5,367 nt of DNA from assembly GCA_937926175.1 (NCBI GenBank), contig CALANV010000005.1, positions 1 to 5,367 of the forward strand, read 5' to 3'. Below the pieces are notes generated by a model. That model had not been told where the DNA came from and ran no database searches. It saw only the letters and a program-made list of their open reading frames with translations. Shown one piece after another: positions 1 through 5,367 of the stretch (its first letter is position 1; the number at the start of each line of letters is the position of its first letter). The position numbers and the translations under genes are program-made. This DNA is from an uncultured Rhodospirillales bacterium. Lineage in GTDB: Bacteria; Pseudomonadota; Alphaproteobacteria; CACIAM-22H2.

Positions 1-1623
<1,623 letters not shown>

Positions 1624-1626
1624 GGA

Positions 1627-1632
1627 ACTCCT
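1627..1632 (-). promoter_or_regulatory. Ribosome-binding site of rpoB
   Basis: GAGGAG ends 3 nt before the codon adjoining the ATG at 1621-1623, giving a spacing of about 3-4 nt to that ATG and about 7 nt to the GTG that is codon 2. An in-frame ATG at 1633-1635 directly precedes it. The short spacing makes the exact rpoB start uncertain. Confidence 0.6.
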
Positions 1633-1715
1633 CATCGCCTCGTCAACGCGCCATCGCGGCGCCCAGAGCAAACCGCGCAACCTCCCCTGACCACGATGCC
1701 CGGCCGGCGGGGATC

Positions 1716-1750
1716 TCGCCGGGGCGGAAGCCTGCCTTCCACCCCGGCGA
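1716..1750 (-). promoter_or_regulatory. 15-bp hairpin between rplL and rpoB, possible attenuator or RNase III site
   Basis: Arms at 1716-1730 and 1736-1750 pair over 15 bp with a single G-U and no mismatches, closing a 5-nt loop (GCAGG in RNA). It starts 20 nt after the rplL stop. It is the strongest simple hairpin I found in the window. No U-tract follows (next RNA bases GAUCCCC), so classical intrinsic termination is unlikely to be efficient. In E. coli the equivalent spacer contains a partial terminator and an RNase III cleavage site that set the ratio of ribosomal protein to polymerase subunit synthesis. The same role here is inference from position and structure. Confidence 0.6.
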
Positions 1751-1770
1751 CCGGCTGGGCGAGTCGACCG

Positions 1771-2157
1771 TTACTTGATCTCGACGGTCGCGCCCGCATC
1801 CTCGAGCTGCTTCTTGATCTTATCGGCCTCGTCCTTGCTGACGCCTTCCTTGACGGTCTTGGGCGCCCCTTCGACGAGATCCTTCGCCTCCTTGAGGCCG
1901 AGACCGGTGATCGCGCGGATCTCCTTGATCACGTTGATCTTCTTGTCACCGGCATTGGCGAGGATCACCGTGAACTCGGTCTTTTCCGCAGCAGGCGCGG
2001 CGGCACCCGGCGCGGCAGCGCCCGGTGCGGCGGCCGCGACGGCGACCGGCGCCGCGGCGGACACGCCCCACTTCTCCTCGAGCATCTTGGTGAGCTCGGC
2101 CGCCTCGAGGACGGTCAGGCTCGAGAGGTCATCGACCAGCTTGGCAAGATCAGCCAT
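1771..2157 (-). CDS. rplL: 50S ribosomal protein L7/L12
   Basis: The product is a 128-residue acidic stalk protein, the only multicopy ribosomal protein, which recruits and stimulates EF-Tu, EF-G, IF2 and RF3. The N-terminal dimerisation and L10-binding domain is about residues 1-33 (LAKLVDDLSSLTVLEAAELTK, here 4-24). The flexible hinge at about 34-57 is almost entirely A, P, G and V, with PGAAA repeated twice. The factor-binding C-terminal domain starts at EKTEF (58) and contains KKINVIKEIRAITGLGLKEA (72-91) and the tail DAGATVEIK. AAGGAG at 2167-2172 is a strong ribosome-binding site 9 nt before the ATG, fitting the high expression this protein needs relative to L10. The gene lies 45 nt after rplJ with no visible terminator, so the two share an mRNA. 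Confidence 0.98.
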   Translation of the reverse strand: MADLAKLVDDLSSLTVLEAAELTKMLEEKWGVSAAAPVAVAAAAPGAAAPGAAAPAAEKTEFTVILANAGDKKINVIKEIRAITGLGLKEAKDLVEGAPKTVKEGVSKDEADKIKKQLEDAGATVEIK

Positions 2158-2202
2158 TTGAATTCGCTCCTTGTCTGAACTTCTGGGTTAGGGGATTTCG
2201 AC

Positions 2203-2727
2203 TCACGAACCTGCGCCGCCCTGTTTTTCGACATGGGCGTGCAAGACACGTGCGAGCTGTGCGGCCGGCGCCCGGATAACCGTCGCCAGTCGCGTCGCCG
2301 GCGCGGCGATCGTACCCAAGAGCTTCGCCCGCATCTCCGGAAGGGAGGGCAGGGTCGCCAGGGCCTTGATGTCGGCCACGCCGAGCTTACGCTCGCCGAG
2401 GCTGCCGCCGACGATGGTGAGCTTCTCGTTCCGGTTCGCGTATTCGACCGCCACTTTCGCCGCAGCCACCGGATCGCGGCTGTAGGCAATGGCGGTCGGC
2501 CCCTTGAACAGGTCCGAGAGCTGGACGAACGGGGTGCCGTCCAGCGCACGTCGCGTGAGCCGATTCTTCGAGACTTTGAATCTGGCGCCCGCTGCCCGCA
2601 TCTGCCGACGCAGATCGGTCATTTCCGCGACCGTCAGGCCTGCCTGCTGCGTCACGACGACCAGCGCGGCTTCCTTCAAGTCTTGATTCAGCGAGGCGAC
2701 CAGTTTCTCCTTCTGTGCTCGGTCCAC
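2203..2727 (-). CDS. rplJ: 50S ribosomal protein L10
   Basis: The product is a 174-residue protein that anchors L7/L12 dimers to the 23S rRNA beside L11. With L7/L12 it represses its own mRNA in E. coli. The start is a GTG, giving (V)DRAQKEKLVASLNQDLKE, the usual N-terminus in alphaproteobacteria. The frame stays open to an ATG at 2835, but that would add 36 arginine- and glycine-rich residues unlike L10 and would place part of the leader in the coding region. The globular domain covers about residues 1-133, with LTVAEMTDLRRQMR (31-44), KVSKNRLTRRA (51-61) and LFKGPTAIAYS (73-83). The C-terminal helix near 138-170, rich in alanine, leucine and arginine, is where L7/L12 N-terminal dimers dock. 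The end is glycine-rich (KQGGAGS). Length is normal. Confidence 0.95.
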   Translation of the reverse strand: MDRAQKEKLVASLNQDLKEAALVVVTQQAGLTVAEMTDLRRQMRAAGARFKVSKNRLTRRALDGTPFVQLSDLFKGPTAIAYSRDPVAAAKVAVEYANRNEKLTIVGGSLGERKLGVADIKALATLPSLPEMRAKLLGTIAAPATRLATVIRAPAAQLARVLHAHVEKQGGAGS

Positions 2728-2734
2728 GGATCGT

Positions 2735-2738
2735 CTCC
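2735..2738 (-). promoter_or_regulatory. Ribosome-binding site deciding the rplJ GTG start
   Basis: GGAG lies 7 nt before the GTG at 2725-2727. No ATG suits the conserved L10 N-terminus, so this site fixes the start codon. Confidence 0.8.
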
Positions 2739-2754
2739 ACTCGTGGCCCGCACC

Positions 2755-2790
2755 ACCCGGTCCTTGCGGACCGGCCGTTGCGGACCGGGT
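2755..2790 (-). promoter_or_regulatory. Alternative-hairpin element near the rplJ start
   Basis: The 3' arm GGACCGGGU (2755-2763) can pair with either of two upstream copies of the same sequence. With the far copy (2782-2790) it forms a perfect 9-bp stem. With the near copy (2768-2774) it forms a perfect 7-bp stem closed by a GCAA tetraloop. The two pairings exclude each other. The element ends 17 nt before the ribosome-binding GGAG of rplJ, and flanking CGUGG/CCACG (2795-2799 with 2742-2746) could enclose it. Regulatory function is not shown. Confidence 0.5.
2764..2788. repeat. 11-nt direct repeat, two copies with a 14-nt period
   Basis: TTGCGGACCGG occurs at 2764-2774 and again at 2778-2788 (plus-strand reading). 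It supplies the two alternative 5' arms of the hairpin described at 2755-2790. A shorter related motif, CCGTTGC, recurs at 2810-2816, inside the neighbouring helix. It could be a small tandem duplication kept by the structure. Confidence 0.8.
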
Positions 2791-2913
2791 TTGACCACGG
2801 CCTCGCCGACCGTTGCACGGGACGGACGAGACCACTTCTCGACCTGTCCCAGAAGTTCACGCCGCCCGCGACACGACATCCCCAGGGGAATCTCGCGTCC
2901 CGTGCGGCTTCAA

Positions 2914-2991
2914 CCTCTGTCTATGCAGGCTTGTGGTTTAAGCCGCCGCCCCGTCGCCGGAGCGGCAGCACCTGCAGTCTCGGACAGGAGG
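2914..2991 (-). promoter_or_regulatory. L10-leader-like RNA domain (L10-L7/L12 autoregulatory site)
   Basis: The outer stem is CCU-c-CUGUC against GACAGAGG (8 bp, one bulged C). It opens into an asymmetric internal loop, CGAGAC on one side and UA on the other, then continues with UGCAGG/CCUGCA (6 bp). Inside is a 12-bp hairpin with two G-U pairs (2942-2953 with 2958-2969) capped by a GCGA tetraloop, plus a short single-stranded stretch rich in A. The bulged strand reads C-NNN-GA, as in a kink-turn, although the opposite strand has UA where canonical kink-turns have GA. Known rplJ leaders bind L10 through a kink-turn stem located well upstream of the start codon. Here the domain is about 190 nt upstream. 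Assignment is inference from position and architecture. Confidence 0.5.
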
Positions 2992-3022
2992 AGCCGTCAC
3001 CCCGATACGAAGTGCCGGCTCC
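2990..3022 (-). promoter_or_regulatory. Long two-part hairpin upstream of the L10-leader-like domain
   Basis: In the RNA, GGAGCCG pairs with CGGCUCC (7 bp). After a single G/A mismatch, CACUUCG pairs with CGGGGUG (7 bp including two G-U), closing a UAU loop. The hairpin directly abuts the outer stem of the next domain and shares two bases with it (2990-2991), so the two helices may stack or compete at their edges. No U-run follows. Confidence 0.45.
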
Positions 3023-3027
3023 CTATG

Positions 3028-3069
3028 CCGCCATTCACGTCCCTGATCCGGCAAGGCCGCGAATGGCGG
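3028..3069 (-). repeat. 9-bp perfect inverted repeat just after rplA
   Basis: CCGCCATTC and GAATGGCGG are exact reverse complements separated by 24 nt. The structure starts 9 nt after the rplA stop codon. There is no T-tract on either side, so it is not an obvious intrinsic terminator. Likely roles are protection of the rplKA message 3' end, a processing site, or partial termination, but none can be chosen from sequence alone. Confidence 0.55.
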
Positions 3070-3078
3070 AATTCCATG

Positions 3079-3792
3079 TTACTCGGCGGCAGCCGCCGTG
3101 ACGCCCAGGCTCGATATATCAAGTTTCACGCCAGGCCCCATCGTGGTGCTCAGTGTGACCTTCTTGATGTATGTGCCCTTGACGCCGCTCGGCCGCGCCC
3201 GATTGATCGCGTCGATGAATGCGGTCACGTTGGCGAGGATCTGATCCTCGCTGAAGCTTACCTTGCCGATACCGGCGTTGACGTTGCCGGTCTTGTCGGC
3301 GCGGAACTGGACCTGACCGCTCTTCGCGTCGCGCACCGCCTGCGCCACATTCGGCGTCACCGTGCCGAGCTTCGGGTTCGGCATGAGGCCACGTGGCCCC
3401 AGCACCTTACCGAGACGGCCGACCACGCCCATCATGTCCGGCGTCGCAATGACGCGATCAAAGTCTATTTGGCCCGCGAGCACCTTCTCCGCAAGGTCCT
3501 CGGCCCCGACGATGTCGGCGCCCGCCGCTTCAGCCTCCTTGGCGCGCTCGCCCTTGGCGAAGACGGCGACACGGATCTTCTTGCCGGTGCCGCTCGGCAG
3601 GCTGACGACGCCGCGCACCATCTGGTCGGCGTGGCGCGGATCGATGCCCAGCGTCATCGCGATCTCGACCGTCTCATCGAATTTCGCGCCGGCGCGCGAC
3701 TTTACGAGGTGAACGGCCTCCCTCACCGGATAGGCCCGGTTGCGGTCGATGCCATCATAGGCCTTGATGATGCGCTTGCCCTGCTTGGCCAT
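3079..3792 (-). CDS. rplA: 50S ribosomal protein L1
   Basis: The product is a 237-residue protein of the mobile L1 stalk that helps release deacylated tRNA from the E site. In E. coli it also represses translation of its own operon. The family signature is present as LGKVLGPRGLMPNPKLGTVT (127-146) in domain II. Domain I is formed by both ends of the chain, including KFDETVEIAMTLGIDPRHADQMVRG (37-61, split here only for description) and the rRNA-contacting TTMGPGVKLD near 216-225. Length is typical at about 230-240. The ribosome-binding GGAG at 3799-3802 lies within the end of rplK, 6 nt before the ATG, supporting translational coupling. The tail ends in VTAAAAE. The next gene, rplJ, begins 351 nt further on after a structured leader. 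Confidence 0.98.
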   Translation of the reverse strand: MAKQGKRIIKAYDGIDRNRAYPVREAVHLVKSRAGAKFDETVEIAMTLGIDPRHADQMVRGVVSLPSGTGKKIRVAVFAKGERAKEAEAAGADIVGAEDLAEKVLAGQIDFDRVIATPDMMGVVGRLGKVLGPRGLMPNPKLGTVTPNVAQAVRDAKSGQVQFRADKTGNVNAGIGKVSFSEDQILANVTAFIDAINRARPSGVKGTYIKKVTLSTTMGPGVKLDISSLGVTAAAAE

Positions 3793-3795
3793 GGC

Positions 3796-4227
3796 TTACT
3801 CCACCACTTCGAGGCCCATCGACCGCGCCGAACCGATGATCATCCGGCACGCTGCGTCGAGGTCGTTGGCGTTGAGATCCTGCATCTTCTTCTCGGCGAT
3901 CTCGCGAATCTGGGCCATCGTGACCTTGCCCACGGCCGGCTCACGGCCCGTCGCCTTCGCGCCGCTCTCGATCTTCGCCGCCTTCTTCAGGAAGTACGTG
4001 GCGGGCGGAGTCTTGAGCTCGAAGGTGAAGGTGCGGTCGGCGTACGCCGTGATCGTCACCGGAATCGGCGTGCCCGGCTCCATCTTCTGGGTCCGGGCGT
4101 TGAACTGCTTGCAGAATTCCATGATGTTGAGACCGCGCTGGCCGAGCGCGGGCCCGATCGGCGGCGACGGGTTCGCCTGGCCCGCCGGAACCTGCAACTT
4201 GATGTAGCCGACGATTTTCTTCGCCAT
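3796..4227 (-). CDS. rplK: 50S ribosomal protein L11
   Basis: The product is a 143-residue protein at the base of the GTPase-associated centre. It binds the 23S rRNA L11 region together with L10, and in many bacteria is needed for stringent RelA activation. The N-terminal domain contains GQANPSPPIGPALGQRGLNI (16-35), with the prolines that line the thiostrepton pocket. The RNA-binding C-terminal domain starts near residue 75 and contains the signature region QIREIAEKKMQDLNAND (106-122) and GSARSMGLEV (132-141). Length equals the usual 140-145. The upstream sequence AGGAAGTGGAGAG gives a good Shine-Dalgarno, with AGGAAG at 4235-4240, 7 nt from the ATG. The TAA stop is 3 nt from rplA, so the pair is translated as a unit. 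In E. coli, L1 represses this pair by binding near the rplK start; I could not confirm such a site here by eye. Confidence 0.98.
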   Translation of the reverse strand: MAKKIVGYIKLQVPAGQANPSPPIGPALGQRGLNIMEFCKQFNARTQKMEPGTPIPVTITAYADRTFTFELKTPPATYFLKKAAKIESGAKATGREPAVGKVTMAQIREIAEKKMQDLNANDLDAACRMIIGSARSMGLEVVE

Positions 4228-4299
4228 CTCTCCACTTCCTTTCGGCTCCCGGGCGGCCGGTTGCGTGGCGGCCGTGACCGGTAATCGCCTCTCTCACTG

Positions 4300-4342
4300 C
4301 CCCGGCGCGATGGCACGCGGCCACGCCCGCGCCGCGCCGGAG
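4300..4342 (-). promoter_or_regulatory. 10-bp hairpin in the nusG-rplK spacer, possible attenuator
   Basis: The RNA strand forms a stem of CUCCGGCGCG against CGCGCCGGGG, ten pairs with one G-U, closing a 23-nt loop that can itself form a short stem. It begins 20 nt (4342 versus 4361) after the nusG stop. No U-tract follows, so it does not meet the standard for an intrinsic terminator. It could be a partial terminator, a processing site, or structure with no regulatory role in GC-rich DNA. The rest of the 134-nt spacer shows no promoter I can defend, although in E. coli a promoter for rplKA lies in this position. Confidence 0.4.
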
Positions 4343-4361
4343 ACGAATGCGCCCTCGCGCG

Positions 4362-4895
4362 TCAGACCTTCTCCACCTGCGAGTACTCGAGCTCGACCGG
4401 CGTTGGCCGACCGAAGATCGAGACCGAAACCTTGAGTCGCGCCTTGTCCTCGTCGACCTCTTCCACGAGGCCGTTGAACGACGTGAACGGCCCGTCGATC
4501 ACGCGCACCTGCTCGCCGACCTCATAGGTGACCGACGGCTTCGGCCGCTCGATCCCTTCCTTGATCTGGCGCAGCAGACGGTCGGCCTCGCGATCGCTGA
4601 TCGGCACGGGCCGTCCACGGCCACCGAGAAAACCGGTCACCTTCGGCGTGTTCTTCACCAGATGCCAGCTCTCGTCCGTCATCTCCATCTTCACGAGAAC
4701 GTAGCCGGGGAAGAACTTGCGCTCGGCACTGACCTTCTTGTTGCCCTTGCGCAGTTCGACCACGCTGTCGGTCGGCACCATGACCTCCTGGATCAGGTGC
4801 GTCATGCCCTTCTGCTGGGCCTGCTCCTTGATCGAGGCAGCAACCTTCTTCTCGAAGCCGGAATAGACGTGAATGACGTACCAGTGCGCCGTCAT
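4362..4895 (-). CDS. nusG: Transcription termination/antitermination factor NusG
   Basis: The product is a 177-residue protein that binds the clamp of elongating RNA polymerase, suppresses pausing, aids Rho, and links polymerase to the ribosome through S10. The NGN domain covers about residues 1-115, starting HWYVIHVYSGFEKKV and containing FFPGYVLVKMEM (61-72). The C-terminal KOW domain covers about 125-177, with GEQVRVIDGPF (127-137) and VSIFGRPTPVELEY (158-171). The aromatic F161 lies in the loop that in E. coli NusG contacts Rho or S10. Length is normal, with no insertions. A GGGAGG ribosome-binding site lies at 4906-4911, 10 nt before the ATG and inside the end of secE, so the two genes are probably translated from one mRNA. 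The ATG gives the conventional N-terminus. Confidence 0.97.
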   Translation of the reverse strand: MTAHWYVIHVYSGFEKKVAASIKEQAQQKGMTHLIQEVMVPTDSVVELRKGNKKVSAERKFFPGYVLVKMEMTDESWHLVKNTPKVTGFLGGRGRPVPISDREADRLLRQIKEGIERPKPSVTYEVGEQVRVIDGPFTSFNGLVEEVDEDKARLKVSVSIFGRPTPVELEYSQVEKV

Positions 4896-4901
4896 GACCG
4901 C

Positions 4902-5117
4902 TCAGCCTCCCAGCCCGAAAATCGCCCGCACGCCGAGCGCCAGAAACCAGTCGACGATGAAAAAGAAGAGCGCGGCCAGCACCGACATCGCGAGAACCAT
5001 CGCGGTGGTGATCATGGTCTCCTTGCGCGTCGGCCAAGTGACCTTGGCGACTTCCTGACGTACCTGGCGGATGAAATCGCCAGGGCTCGTCCTTTTGGTG
5101 CTGGTCGTACCGCTCAT
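4902..5117 (-). CDS. secE: Preprotein translocase subunit SecE
   Basis: The product is a 71-residue essential subunit of the SecYEG inner-membrane channel; it clamps SecY. The conserved amphipathic segment precedes VTWPTRKE (residues 26-33), the family hallmark. It is followed by one hydrophobic transmembrane helix at about residues 36-60 and the tail GVRAIFGLGG. This is the short single-helix form usual in most bacteria; the E. coli protein is about 127 residues with three helices. The frame is open upstream to 5216, but that start would lie inside tRNA-Trp and add a proline- and arginine-rich extension unlike SecE, so the ATG at 5115-5117 is chosen. The upstream Shine-Dalgarno is weak (GAAG and GGAG-like tracts only), which leaves some doubt about the exact start. 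The stop lies 6 nt before nusG, indicating co-transcription. Confidence 0.93.
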   Translation of the reverse strand: MSGTTSTKRTSPGDFIRQVRQEVAKVTWPTRKETMITTAMVLAMSVLAALFFFIVDWFLALGVRAIFGLGG

Positions 5118-5186
5118 TGCTTCAGCTTCGCCCTGCTCCGGTGGGGCCCGTTTCGTGTCGCCGCGCCATGGCTCGGGTTGCGGGAC

Positions 5187-5262
5187 TGGCAGGAGTGGAG
5201 GGGCTCGAACCCCCAACCCCCGGTTTTGGAGACCGGTGCTCTACCAATTGAGCTACACTCCT
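5187..5262 (-). tRNA. trnW: tRNA-Trp (anticodon CCA)
   Basis: This is a complete cloverleaf of 73 nt plus an encoded CCA at 5187-5189. The acceptor stem is seven perfect pairs (AGGAGTG with CACTCCT) and the discriminator base is G. The D stem is GCTC/GAGC. The anticodon stem CCGGT/ACCGG carries the loop CTCCAAA, with anticodon CCA at 5227-5229, which decodes UGG. The variable loop is 5 nt. The T stem contains one G-U pair and the loop TTCGAGC. It sits between tuf and secE on the same strand and may be cut out of a shared transcript, although the 50-nt gap on the tuf side could also hold an unrecognised promoter. I saw no convincing -35/-10 pair there. Confidence 0.97.
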
Positions 5263-5312
5263 GCAGTCATCCGGCAACGCCTATGCGCCGATCCCGAGTC
5301 CGACCTTCGGTC

Positions 5313-5367
5313 CTACTCGATGATTTTGGCGACGACGCCGGCACCGACGGTGCGGCCGCCCTCGCGG
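5313..5367 (-). CDS. tuf: Elongation factor Tu, C-terminal end (partial)
   Basis: Only the last 17 codons and the TAG stop are present; the gene continues beyond the window edge. The translation REGGRTVGAGVVAKIIE matches the extreme C-terminus of EF-Tu, where the REGGRTVGAGVV segment is the closing beta-strand region of domain 3. EF-Tu is the cytoplasmic GTPase that carries aminoacyl-tRNA to the ribosomal A site. The GTPase domain lies outside the window, so no catalytic residues can be checked. The gene lies 50 nt upstream of the tRNA-Trp gene, an arrangement common for a tuf copy next to secE-nusG. Whether this genome has a second tuf copy cannot be told from here. Identity is secure despite the short length because this tail is very strongly conserved. 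Confidence 0.95.
   Translation of the reverse strand, partial: REGGRTVGAGVVAKIIE

Larger units (their letters stand above)
2728..3078 (-). promoter_or_regulatory. Structured rplA-rplJ intergenic region / rplJ leader
   Basis: This is the only gap over 300 nt in the window, and I see no gene in it. The RNA strand forms a chain of helices, listed 5' to 3': a 9-bp stem after rplA (3028-3036 with 3061-3069); a two-part hairpin (2990-3022); an L10-leader-like domain (2914-2991); a hairpin GACGCGA/UCGUGUC extended by AUUCC/GGGAU (2870-2899), enclosed by GCCGC/GCGGC (2861-2865 with 2904-2908); ACUUCU/AGAAGU (2834-2839 with 2851-2856); GGUCUCG/CGAGGCC (2799-2805 with 2827-2833); and a repeat-bearing hairpin (2755-2790) close to the start codon. 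In E. coli the rplJ leader carries the binding site for the L10(L7/L12)4 complex, which represses translation. Position and structure here fit that role. No promoter could be defended. Confidence 0.65.

Noticed and set aside
1978..2055. A repetitive alanine/proline/glycine-coding stretch that could look like a microsatellite.
   Set aside because: It is the normal flexible hinge of L7/L12, whose low-complexity composition is a family feature.
1775..2161. A 128-codon plus-strand frame almost exactly opposite rplL.
   Set aside because: It is a mirror of the rplL frame; its alanine-rich and serine-rich stretches are simply the antisense of L7/L12.
2233..4284. A 683-codon open frame on the plus strand opposite rplJ, rplA and rplK.
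   Set aside because: Same low-complexity antisense composition. It spans three real genes and the structured leader, and third-position GC bias removes stops from this frame.
4522..5037. A 171-codon minus-strand frame across secE and nusG.
   Set aside because: It is a shifted-frame shadow of two real genes whose correct frames show clear SecE and NusG motifs.
5118..5216. An upstream 33-residue extension of SecE.
   Set aside because: It would start inside tRNA-Trp and encode a proline/arginine-rich segment not seen in the family.
5263..5312. A possible tuf terminator (GACC-GAA-GGTC) or a promoter for tRNA-Trp.
   Set aside because: The stem is only 4 bp without a T-tract, and no -35/-10 pair stands out.

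Overview
The window is a conserved stretch of bacterial housekeeping chromosome, and every gene is on the minus strand. Transcription runs from high to low coordinates in the order tuf (3' end only), tRNA-Trp(CCA), secE, nusG, rplK (L11), rplA (L1), rplJ (L10), rplL (L7/L12) and rpoB (5' part only). The sequence is GC-rich. Several features point to a GC-rich alphaproteobacterium, though genus cannot be read from this window: a short 71-residue single-helix SecE, a GTG-initiated L10 beginning (V)DRAQKE, the L7/L12 sequence, the RpoB N-terminus (MVQSFTGRKR), and the tuf-trnW-secE linkage.

Layout. Bases 5313-5367 hold the last 17 codons of EF-Tu. A complete tRNA-Trp with encoded CCA lies at 5187-5262. 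secE (4902-5117) and nusG (4362-4895) are 6 nt apart. A 134-nt spacer with a 10-bp hairpin leads to rplK (3796-4227), which is followed 3 nt later by rplA (3079-3792). The 351-nt rplA-rplJ gap (2728-3078) is the only long gap without a gene. It is full of predicted RNA stems, including a domain resembling the L10(L12) autoregulatory leader. rplJ (2203-2727) and rplL (1771-2157) are 45 nt apart. A 147-nt spacer with a strong 15-bp hairpin precedes rpoB, which leaves the window after 541 codons, just before the rifampicin-resistance cluster.

How the genes work together. The products belong to the gene-expression and export machinery: EF-Tu and tRNA-Trp for translation, SecE for the Sec translocon, NusG for elongation and transcription-translation coupling, L11/L1/L10/L7-L12 for the L1 stalk and GTPase-associated stalk of the 50S subunit, and RpoB for RNA polymerase. 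In better-studied bacteria this region is controlled by L1 and L10 feedback on mRNA and by partial termination between rplL and rpoB. The spacers here contain hairpins in the matching places.

I found no mobile element, CRISPR array, phage gene or undescribed protein system. The points worth a second look are the RNA structures in the three spacers, start-codon choices for rplJ and rpoB, and a roughly 25-residue insertion in the RpoB lobe. All structures were read by eye, without folding energies or database searches.
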